From Actinotalea sp. (GTDB taxonomy: Bacteria; Actinomycetota; Actinomycetes; Actinomycetales; Cellulomonadaceae): a stretch of DNA of 8,414 nucleotides. Under the pieces are notes generated by a model. That model worked only from the letters and a program-made list of their open reading frames with translations, was not told where the DNA came from and searched no databases. Location of the stretch: contig JACIXM010000530.1 of NCBI GenBank assembly GCA_014360395.1, positions 1 through 8,414 on the forward strand, in the 5' to 3' direction. The stretch's first letter is position 1, and the number at the start of each line of letters is the position of its first letter. Made by a program: the position numbers and the translations under genes. Shown in pieces: positions 1 to 5,742 of this stretch.

Positions 1-1819
1 CACCGGCCGCCAGGTCCCCGTGCTCCACGTCAAGGGCAGCGGCCACGACATGGCCGCGATCGGACCGGACGGCTTCGCCCCGCTGCGGCTCGAGCGCCTC
101 CGCGAGTTGCTGCCCCCCGTCGTCGTCCCGGATGACGTCCTGGCGGACGAGCTGCGCTGTGCGCTGCTCGACCCGGCAGCGCCGGATCCCTCCGTCGAGA
201 CGCTCGTGCACGCGCTCCTGCCGCACACCGCCGTGCTGCACTCCCACGCGGACGCGCTGCTCGCGCTGACGGACAGCGTGGACGGTGAGCGTCGGGTGAG
301 GGAGCTCCTCGGCGACCGGCTCGTCGTCGTCGACTACGCCATGCCCGGCCCCGACCTCGTCGCCGCCTGCGCCGCCGCGTGGGCGGAGCAGGCGGACGAG
401 AGGACCGAAGGGCTCGTCGTCCTTCAGCACGGACTCTTCACGGTCGGCGCGGACCCGCAAGAGGCCCTCGGCCGCCACCACGCGGTGCTCGCGGCCGCGC
501 GCGCGGCCGTCCCAGCGGGGGCCGTCCCGGACGCACCACCGCTCGCCCCGGCCGACCCGGTGCGGCTGGCGGCGCTGCGCCGCCATCTCAGCGAGCTCGC
601 CGGACGCCCCCTCGTGGTGCGCCGCCACGACGACGCCCCGGTCCGCGCATTCGTCGCGGACTCCGCGCTCCTCGAGGCAGCCGCCCGCGGCCCGATGACC
701 CCGGACCACGTGGTGTGGACGCGGCGCGTGCCGGCGTTCGGGACCGACCTCGACGCGTACGCGCAGGCGTACCGCGCATACGTCGAGGAGCACCGGGACC
801 GGCGCGGGACCGCGTCCGTCCCCGCCGAGCTCACCGACACCGCCCCCCGGGTGGTGCTCGACCCTGCCCTGGGCATGCTGACCGCCGGACGCACGGCGGG
901 CGAGGCCGACGCCGCGGCGGATGTGTACCGCCACACCATGGCGGTGGTGACCGCCGCCGAGTCACTCGGCGGCTACGCGCCGCCGTCGGCCGAGCACGTC
1001 TTCGACCTGGAGTACTGGGCGCCGCAACAGGCGAAGACCACCCGCCGGGACCCCGCCCGCCCGCTCGCCGGGCAGGTCGCGCTCGTCACCGGCGCCGCGT
1101 CCGGCATCGGGCGGGCCTGCGCCGCGGCTCTGCTCGAGGCGGGCGCCGCCGTCGTCGGCTGGGACGTGTCGCCCGCGTGCCAGGCGGCCTTCGACTCCCC
1201 CGAGTGGCTCGGCCTGAGCGTGGACGTCACCGACACCGAAGCGGTGGACGCCGCGCTGCGCACCGCAGTCGACCGCTTCGGCGGCCTGGACGTGGTCGTG
1301 GTCGCCGCGGGGATCTTCCCCTCCAGCAGCCCGCTCGGAGAGCTCTCGCCTCGGACCTGGCGGCGAACCATGGCGGTCAACGTCGACGCCGTCGCCTACC
1401 TGTACGGCCGGATCCACCCGCTGCTGGCGCTGGCTCCGACGGGCGGACGCGTCGTCGTCGTCGCCTCGAAGAACGTCGCCGCGCCCGGACCGGGCGCGGC
1501 CGCCTACTCGGCGTCCAAGGCCGCGCTGACCCAGCTGTCGCGCGTCGCGGCGCTGGAGTGGGCCCCCGACGGCATCCGGGTCAACCTCGTGCACCCCGAC
1601 GCCGTCTTCGACACCGGGTTGTGGACGCCGGAACTGCTGGCCGCCCGCGCGGCGCACTACGGCATGAGCGTGGACGACTACAAGCGGCGGAACCTCCTGC
1701 ACACCGAGGTCACCAGCGCCGCCGTCGGCCGCCTCGTCCGCGCGATGGCGGACGACACCTTCGCCTGCACGACCGGCGCCCAGGTGCCGATCGACGGCGG
1801 TAACGAGCGAGTGATCTGA
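1..1819 (+). CDS. Bifunctional class II aldolase / short-chain dehydrogenase (5' partial)
   Basis: The frame is open to the left edge (codons from base 2 read TGRQVPVLHVKGSG), so the true start lies upstream and the GTG at base 20 is internal. Counting residues from base 20, the N-terminal half is a class II (zinc) aldolase domain: the KGSG motif, HSH at 74-76 and H137 in LQHG supply the expected metal ligands. The C-terminal half, from about residue 345, is a short-chain dehydrogenase with TGAASGIG from 357 (NAD(P) binding), S483, YSASK with Y496 and K500, and PIDGG near the end. This order and the SKN and PDAVF motifs match the rhamnulose-1-phosphate aldolase/alcohol dehydrogenase fusion family. 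Such enzymes cleave a ketose 1-phosphate to dihydroxyacetone phosphate plus an aldehyde, and the second domain oxidises or reduces a carbonyl product. It is the first visible gene of a four-gene operon. The family is clear; L-rhamnulose phosphate as substrate is only a possibility. Confidence 0.9.
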   Translation, partial: TGRQVPVLHVKGSGHDMAAIGPDGFAPLRLERLRELLPPVVVPDDVLADELRCALLDPAAPDPSVETLVHALLPHTAVLHSHADALLALTDSVDGERRVRELLGDRLVVVDYAMPGPDLVAACAAAWAEQADERTEGLVVLQHGLFTVGADPQEALGRHHAVLAAARAAVPAGAVPDAPPLAPADPVRLAALRRHLSELAGRPLVVRRHDDAPVRAFVADSALLEAAARGPMTPDHVVWTRRVPAFGTDLDAYAQAYRAYVEEHRDRRGTASVPAELTDTAPRVVLDPALGMLTAGRTAGEADAAADVYRHTMAVVTAAESLGGYAPPSAEHVFDLEYWAPQQAKTTRRDPARPLAGQVALVTGAASGIGRACAAALLEAGAAVVGWDVSPACQAAFDSPEWLGLSVDVTDTEAVDAALRTAVDRFGGLDVVVVAAGIFPSSSPLGELSPRTWRRTMAVNVDAVAYLYGRIHPLLALAPTGGRVVVVASKNVAAPGPGAAAYSASKAALTQLSRVAALEWAPDGIRVNLVHPDAVFDTGLWTPELLAARAAHYGMSVDDYKRRNLLHTEVTSAAVGRLVRAMADDTFACTTGAQVPIDGGNERVI

Positions 1820-1830
1820 GAGGACGCACG

Positions 1831-2214
1831 ATGCAGAGCGGATCCATGCGAGACCCGGAGTACCGGCACGGCACCTGGGGACCGGCCTACCTGGTTCAGG
1901 GCCCCACGAGCGACATCGGCGTCCTGCGCCTCGAGCCGGGCCAGTCGATGCCCAACCACCTGCACCGGCAGTGCGATGAGTCGTTCGTCGTGCTGGAGGG
2001 GACGTGCACGCTGTGGATCGACGGCACCGAGCGCCACACCATGACCGTCGATGAGGTGTTCCGCTGCGAGCCCGGCGAGATGCACCACCTCGTCAACGAC
2101 GGCGACGTGCCGTTCCGCTGCGTCTTCATCAAGTCCCCGGCGAGCCCCGGCGACACCGTCACGGTGCCGTGGGTGCCCGGCGAGGCCGTCCCCGTCCCCC
2201 CGGACGCGGCCTGA
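1831..2214 (+). CDS. Single-domain cupin protein
   Basis: A 127-residue protein starting at ATG 1831, preceded by GAGAGGA at 1818-1824 and only 11 bases after the previous stop, so co-transcription is likely. It is a small one-domain cupin. Motif 1 is visible as HLH, then E four residues on and G seven later (from HLHRQCDESFVVLEG). Motif 2 is PGEMHHLVN. The His and Glu residues are the usual ligands for a mononuclear metal such as Mn, Fe, Ni or Zn. There is no signal peptide, so it should be cytosolic. In sugar operons small cupins act as isomerases, epimerases, lyases or sugar-binding proteins; which applies here cannot be told from the sequence. Its place between the dehydrogenase fusion and the LsrF homologue suggests it works on an intermediate of the same pathway. 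Confidence 0.85.
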   Translation: MQSGSMRDPEYRHGTWGPAYLVQGPTSDIGVLRLEPGQSMPNHLHRQCDESFVVLEGTCTLWIDGTERHTMTVDEVFRCEPGEMHHLVNDGDVPFRCVFIKSPASPGDTVTVPWVPGEAVPVPPDAA

Positions 2215-2242
2215 CGCCGCGTCGCGAGTCCCCACCCCCTAC

Positions 2243-2249
2243 GAAGGAG
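2243..2249 (+). promoter_or_regulatory. Ribosome binding site for the LsrF-like gene
   Basis: GAAGGAG lies 12 bases before ATG 2262. It fixes that start in preference to the in-frame GTG at 2169, which sits inside the cupin gene and would add 31 arginine/proline-rich residues absent from the family. Confidence 0.7.
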
Positions 2250-2261
2250 CAGAGCACAGCC

Positions 2262-3146
2262 ATGGCCGACCTCGAAGGCAACGTCAACGCTAAGGACTAC
2301 GGGCTGGACCGCCCGCAGACCATGGGCGGCTTCCACGTCAAGGGCGCCGCCCAGCTGGACTTCGGCATGCGCCACCGGCTGGCCCGTGTGTTCCGCGAGG
2401 ACGGCCGCACGGTCATGCTCGCATTCGACCACGGGTACTTCCAGGGCCCGACGAGCGGCCTGGAGCGGGTCGACCTGTCGATCGTCCCCCTTGCCCCCTA
2501 CGCGGACGCGCTCATGGCGACCAGAGGGATCTTCCGGTCCGTCGTCCCGGCGCACGTCGACAACGCGCTCGTGCTGCGGGCGTCCGGCGGGCCCTCGATC
2601 CTCAAGGAGCTGTCGGACGAGCGCATCGCCATGAACATGGCCGACGCCGCGCGGATCGACGCGGCCGCCGTCGCCGTGCAGGTCTTCGTGGGCGGCCCGC
2701 ACGAGACGCAGTCCGTGCACAACATGACGCAGCTCGTCGACGCCGGCCTGCAGTACGGCATCCCGGTCGTCGGCGTCACCGCCGTCGGCAAGGATCTGAC
2801 GCGCGACGCCCGCTACCTGGGCCTGGCGACCCGGATCATCGCCGAGCTCGGCGCTCAGGTCGTCAAGACGTACTACTGCGAGGAGGGCTTCGAGCAGGTC
2901 ACGGCTGGCTGCCCCGTGCCTGTCATCATGGCCGGGGGCAAGAAGCTGAGGTCCGCGGACGCGCTGACCATGGCGTACCGGGCGGTCGACCAGGGTGCGT
3001 CCGGCGTCGACATGGGCCGGAACATCTTCCAGCGCACCGCGCCGGAGGCGATGATCCAGGCGGTGCACGCGGTCGTGCACGACGGGACCTCTCCCGCGGA
3101 CGCGCACGCCCTGTACAGGGAGCTGTCCGGCGGGGCCGAGGACTGA
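2262..3146 (+). CDS. lsrF: LsrF-type class I aldolase / 3-hydroxy-5-phosphonooxypentane-2,4-dione thiolase
   Basis: A 294-residue protein that is collinear with E. coli LsrF along its whole length as I recall it (MADL start, VMLAFDHGYFQGPT, GVDMGRNIFQ). It is a DeoC/FbaB/LacD-type TIM barrel. D56 and H57 lie in AFDHGY. K202 in VKTYY aligns with the Schiff-base lysine (K203 in LsrF). GGKK at 225-228 and GRNIFQ from 252 form the likely phosphate-binding end. In enterobacteria LsrF degrades phosphorylated autoinducer 2: it transfers an acetyl group from 3-hydroxy-2,4-pentanedione 5-phosphate to CoA, giving acetyl-CoA and dihydroxyacetone phosphate. Here no lsr transporter, LsrK, LsrR or LsrG is visible, and the neighbours are sugar-phosphate aldolases. 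The same carbon-carbon cleavage chemistry on a different phosphorylated dicarbonyl or ketose is equally likely. Subfamily is very sure, physiological substrate unsure. Confidence 0.88.
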   Translation: MADLEGNVNAKDYGLDRPQTMGGFHVKGAAQLDFGMRHRLARVFREDGRTVMLAFDHGYFQGPTSGLERVDLSIVPLAPYADALMATRGIFRSVVPAHVDNALVLRASGGPSILKELSDERIAMNMADAARIDAAAVAVQVFVGGPHETQSVHNMTQLVDAGLQYGIPVVGVTAVGKDLTRDARYLGLATRIIAELGAQVVKTYYCEEGFEQVTAGCPVPVIMAGGKKLRSADALTMAYRAVDQGASGVDMGRNIFQRTAPEAMIQAVHAVVHDGTSPADAHALYRELSGGAED

Positions 3147-3148
3147 CC

Positions 3149-3832
3149 GTGCCGACGACCACCTCACCGTTGCGCTGGCACGGCGGCGGGCAGACCGAGG
3201 CCGAGCTGCGCGAGCAGGTCTGCGAGATCGGCCGGAACCTGTGGACCCGCGGCCTCGTGGCGGCCAACGACGGGAACGTCTCGGTGCGTCTGCCCGACGG
3301 CAATGTGCTGTGCACCCCCACCATGGTGAGCAAGGGGTACCTGACGCCGGCCATGCTGCCGGTGGTGACGGTCGGCGGTGAGGTGGTCGAGCTCGGTGAG
3401 GGCGATGTGCGTCCGTCGTCAGAGGTCCGCATGCACCTTCGGGCCTACCAGGTGTCCGACGATGTCGGCGCCGTCGTGCACGCGCACCCGCCCTACGCGA
3501 CCGCGTTCGCGATCAAGGGCGAGGCGATCGTCGGCGCGATGATGCCGGAGAGCGTCGTCGCGATGCCCGAGATCCCGCTCGCGCCGTACGCCACGCCCTC
3601 GACGGACGAGGTCCCGGACTCGGTCGAGCCGTTCATTCGGACGCACCCGGGATGCCTGCTGGAGCACCACGGGGCGCTCACGTGGGCTGGCGACCTCATG
3701 ACGGCGTACCTGGCCATGGAGCGGCTCGAGTACTCGGCGATGATGACCGCGCTCGTGCGGCAGATCGATGGCGAGCGGCAACTCAATCCGGAGCAGGTCG
3801 CCGAGGTGCGCCGGCGCTTCGGCCTCGCCTGA
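3149..3832 (+). CDS. Class II aldolase/adducin family protein (FucA/AraD-like)
   Basis: A 227-residue protein starting at GTG 3149, two bases after the LsrF-like stop, with GAGGA at 3138-3142 inside the end of that gene. Translational coupling is likely. The length fits the FucA/AraD/OtnC family. The zinc site is visible as HAH at 111-113 plus HH at 173-174. E92 in PSSEVRMH aligns with the catalytic glutamate of L-fuculose-phosphate aldolase. NDGNVSVR near residue 43 and MVSKGYL near residue 66 are phosphate-site motifs. Family members are retro-aldolases (FucA, RhaD), 4-epimerases (AraD) or 3-oxo-tetronate-phosphate decarboxylases (OtnC). These cannot be separated by eye, so no symbol is given. 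It is the last gene of the operon, followed by a terminator hairpin. A second class II aldolase beside the fusion protein suggests two distinct cleavage steps or branch substrates. Confidence 0.87.
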   Translation: MPTTTSPLRWHGGGQTEAELREQVCEIGRNLWTRGLVAANDGNVSVRLPDGNVLCTPTMVSKGYLTPAMLPVVTVGGEVVELGEGDVRPSSEVRMHLRAYQVSDDVGAVVHAHPPYATAFAIKGEAIVGAMMPESVVAMPEIPLAPYATPSTDEVPDSVEPFIRTHPGCLLEHHGALTWAGDLMTAYLAMERLEYSAMMTALVRQIDGERQLNPEQVAEVRRRFGLA

Positions 3833-3851
3833 ACAGCAGGCGCCAGGTGCG

Positions 3852-3886
3852 GGAGGGCCGGTGGTCGAGAACCCCACCGGCCCTCC
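3852..3886. terminator. Hairpin terminator between convergent genes
   Basis: A perfect 13-bp stem, GGAGGGCCGGTGG at 3852-3864 pairing with 3874-3886, encloses a 9-base loop. It starts 20 bases after the aldolase stop and ends 28 bases before the 3' end of the opposing VOC gene, so it can serve both strands. There is no T-tract on either side, which is common in GC-rich actinobacteria. Confidence 0.75.
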
Positions 3887-3914
3887 GGGTCGCGGGTGAG
3901 GCGGCGAGCGCGGC

Positions 3915-4286
3915 CTACAGGGTCTGGCTGATGCAGAGGAAGTTGCCTTCGGAGTCGCGGAACCACGCGGACCGCATGTCCGGCGACGTCGCGATGCCGT
4001 CGACCGTCCGCAGGCCCGGGTAGTCGTACTCCTCGAAGACCACCCCCCGTTCGCGCAGGCGGGCCATCTCGGCCTCGAGGTCGTCGGTGTGCCAGCCCAT
4101 CTGGGTGGTCTGGCCGAGGCCGGCGCTGGTGCTCTCGTAGAGCTGGAAGCTGGTGCCGTCGTCCAGGTGGTAGACGAGGACGCCCTCGTGCGTCTCGTCC
4201 GGCTCGAGGCCGAGCGCGTCGCGGTAGAACGCGCGGGCCCGGGTCAGGTCGGCGGCGGGCAGCACGGTGTGCAGCTGGGTGAGCAT
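3915..4286 (-). CDS. Glyoxalase/VOC-fold protein
   Basis: A 123-residue protein starting at ATG 4286-4284, with a strong GGAGGAGG ribosome site at 4291-4298. It shows the vicinal-oxygen-chelate pattern of two beta-alpha-beta-beta-beta modules. The first opens with MLTQLHTVLPAADLTRARAFY and the DALGLEPD turn; the second starts near H66 (MGWHTDDL) and ends in WFRDSEGNFLCISQ. H6, E51, H66 and E113 are candidate metal ligands. The family includes glyoxalase I, antibiotic-resistance proteins (bleomycin and fosfomycin types) and dioxygenases. The FRDSEGN ending is typical of the large, mostly uncharacterised group annotated only as VOC family. It is transcribed against the sugar operon and separated from it by a shared hairpin. 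It could detoxify a reactive dicarbonyl made by that operon, but the opposite orientation gives no direct support. Confidence 0.85.
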   Translation of the reverse strand: MLTQLHTVLPAADLTRARAFYRDALGLEPDETHEGVLVYHLDDGTSFQLYESTSAGLGQTTQMGWHTDDLEAEMARLRERGVVFEEYDYPGLRTVDGIATSPDMRSAWFRDSEGNFLCISQTL

Positions 4287-4541
4287 GACTCCTCCTCCGG
4301 AGTCGTCAGGAACGGGACGACGACGGGCGGAGCGGGCGACCGGGGCGGGAGGACGGGGCGACCCGCCCGCACGCGTCGCAGGAGCGGGACGCCGGGGGCG
4401 AGGCGCTCGACGGCGGCTCGCGCGGACCGGGCGACACTGCCCGGCCCTCGCGCGCCGCGGCGGGGTACCCCTCGACGCTACTCCGCCGCCGGCCGTCGGG
4501 GAACACCGCCGCCGGGGGGAGCCGTGGCCGGGACGGACGAG
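4287..4541. other. Intergenic region upstream of the VOC gene
   Basis: No convincing gene on either strand; open frames here are arginine/proline-rich products of GC bias. Reading the - strand, TAGCGT (4480-4475) fits the actinobacterial -10 pattern TAGNNT, but no matching TTG-type -35 box is visible. The promoter of the VOC gene probably lies in this stretch. GCCGTGGC at 4521-4528 can pair with 4541-4548 and belongs to the hairpin region described next. Confidence 0.35.
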
Positions 4542-4580
4542 CCACGGCCGGGCCGGTCCTGGGGATCGGCCCGGCCGTGG
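4542..4580 (-). terminator. Terminator hairpin of the lipoprotein gene
   Basis: A perfect 13-bp stem, CCACGGCCGGGCC at 4542-4554 with 4568-4580, extends inward by four more pairs including one G-U, leaving a 5-base loop. It lies 18 bases beyond the stop of the leftward lipoprotein gene. No U-tract follows. Confidence 0.72.
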
Positions 4581-4598
4581 TCTGCGGTGCGTCGGTGC

Positions 4599-5108
4599 TC
4601 AGCGACCGGCGTCACGGAGCGAGCCGGTGACGCCGCCCTCGCCGTCGACGACGACGCAGAGGATCTCCCGGTCGTCCATGCCGTCCCAGCTCTGGGCGGT
4701 CGGGAAGAGGGTCGTGAAGTCGAGCGCCGACTCCTCGTACGACGTGCCCACGAACGCCTCGAACTCGTCGTAGCAGAACTCGTCCGCCACGGCGCCGACC
4801 TCCTCCTCACCGGGGTAGTCGCCCTCGGGCAGCTCCGTCGCGGCGTAGACCTCGCTGTCGTGCGGCTCGCCGCAGGGCACGGTCGGCAGCGACTCGATCT
4901 CCGTGGCGTCGGCGGCCGGGCTCTCCAGCAGCGACAGGCAGTCACCGACGCGGACGGAGAAGGCGTCGGCCTCGGAGGCCTCGGTGATCTCGCCGGAACC
5001 GGTGTCGCGCACGGCCTCGTCGGGGCCGGTGAGCCCCTCGACGGCGGAGCAGCCGGACAGCAGCAGGGCCGCCACGGTGAGGGCAGGCAGGACGCGGGAC
5101 ACACGCAT
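4599..5108 (-). CDS. Lipoprotein with septum-formation-type domain
   Basis: A 169-residue protein. The start is ATG 5108-5106, chosen because it gives a classic lipoprotein signal (MRVSRV, a hydrophobic stretch, then the LLLSGC lipobox with C20) and because AGGAGA at 5122-5117 lies 8 bases upstream. The frame stays open further upstream but reads as arginine-rich nonsense. The protein should be exported, lipid-modified at C20 and anchored to the outer face of the membrane. The mature part has a short acidic linker and then the pattern of the actinobacterial Septum_form family: VGDCL, VPCGEPHDSEVYA, EGDYPG, a cysteine in FCYDEF, FVGTSY, PTAQSWD, ILCVVV and a final TGSLRDA. Four cysteines (in GDCL, VPC, FCY and ILC) probably form two disulphides. 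The family name comes from a loose link to septum formation, and its biochemical role is not established. Confidence 0.87.
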   Translation of the reverse strand: MRVSRVLPALTVAALLLSGCSAVEGLTGPDEAVRDTGSGEITEASEADAFSVRVGDCLSLLESPAADATEIESLPTVPCGEPHDSEVYAATELPEGDYPGEEEVGAVADEFCYDEFEAFVGTSYEESALDFTTLFPTAQSWDGMDDREILCVVVDGEGGVTGSLRDAGR

Positions 5109-5420
5109 GGCAGGGGTCTCCTGGGAGGTGATGGATGCGATCCGAGGAGGACCGATCCCCCGCGGCGAGCGAACACTAGCCGCGCCCGGCGCGCGGGCAC
5201 GCCGTGGACCCGCCACTGTGCGCAGCGTCACGGGACGTCCCGGTCGAACGAGCCGGACGCGCCCGGTCGCCAGGTGCCGCGACGTGCGACGCGGGACCTC
5301 CGACCCCTCATGGACCGAGCCCGGGGTGCCGACAGGAGAAGGAGACCCGACCGGTCTGCCGCACCCGCCCCACGCACCACGCAGCGCGACCCGCTGAGCG
5401 CCCTCCGCCCCGGAGCCCCC
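5109..5420. other. Intergenic region upstream of the lipoprotein gene
   Basis: No supported gene. On the - strand TAGTGT (5178-5173) is a -10-like hexamer about 65 bases upstream of the lipoprotein start, without a recognisable -35 box. On the + strand AGGAGAAGGAG at 5334-5344 looks like a ribosome site, but no start codon follows at a usable distance, so it is probably chance. The rest shows nothing I can name. Confidence 0.3.
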
Positions 5421-5552
5421 ATGAGCGCCACACGCTGCACCTGCATCCTCGACGGCCGCCTGGAGCAGCTCGTCGTCGACCCCACCTGCCCGGCGACCCG
5501 GGTCCACCTCGCCCACCGGGCCGACGACGCCGCCTCCCGCCCGGCGCGCTGA
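5421..5552 (+). CDS. Possible 43-residue cysteine-containing small protein
   Basis: ATG 5421 to TGA 5550-5552 encodes 43 residues beginning MSATRCTCILDGRLEQLVVD and continuing with PTCP and HLAHR. The CxC pair, a third cysteine and later histidines could bind zinc, and the composition is less arginine/proline-biased than neighbouring random frames. No clear ribosome site precedes it (only GGAG at 5412-5415, 5 bases before the ATG), and its last codons lie in a repeated sequence. I do not recognise a family. It could equally be a chance frame, or the end of a longer gene damaged by the nearby insertion sequences. Confidence 0.35.
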   Translation: MSATRCTCILDGRLEQLVVDPTCPATRVHLAHRADDAASRPAR

Positions 5553-5606
5553 GGGCGTCGCCTCCCCCCGGCCCGCTGAGGGTCGCCTCCCGCCCGGCGC
5601 GCTGAG
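5531..5606 (+). repeat. Three near-tandem copies of a 23-base GC-rich repeat
   Basis: Copies lie at 5531-5553, 5559-5580 and 5584-5606. The first and third are identical over 23 bases, starting CGCCTCCCGCC and ending GCGCGCTGAG; the middle one is one base shorter with two differences. Short spacers of 5 and 3 bases separate them. The first copy carries the stop codon of the possible small gene. The array ends where the IS1380-derived sequence seems to begin. Confidence 0.8.
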
Positions 5607-5742
5607 CCCTGATCCACCGGGCCTTTTCGGTCGGGCCTGATTCTCGGGATTGTCGGTGGTTGGCGGGTGGAGGGCGTGGTCGGGCCGCCGGTCTGGCCGG
5701 CTTTTCCACTGGTTCTCCGGTCGGGCCCGTTGGGGCGGGTGG

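Noticed and set aside
2169..2261. Upstream GTG start for the LsrF-like protein
   Set aside because: It would overlap the cupin gene and add non-family residues. ATG 2262 has a proper ribosome site and matches the family N-terminus MADL.
1896..3167. - strand open frame of about 420 codons opposite the cupin and LsrF-like genes
   Set aside because: It has low-complexity, arginine/histidine/valine-biased composition and no motifs, and it lies entirely opposite two recognisable enzymes.
5334..5344. Strong purine-rich AGGAGAAGGAG as a ribosome site for a gene
   Set aside because: No ATG, GTG or TTG follows within the usable spacing.
4089..5552. Long + strand open frame antisense to the VOC and lipoprotein genes
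   Set aside because: Composition is arginine/glycine/proline-rich without domain signatures, and both antisense genes have clear family motifs and ribosome sites. Only its last 43 codons are kept as a possible small gene.
5612..5640. GC-rich stretch with TTTT as an intrinsic terminator
   Set aside because: Only a 4-bp GGCC pairing is possible and the T-run sits in the loop, so it is more likely part of the IS1380 end sequence.
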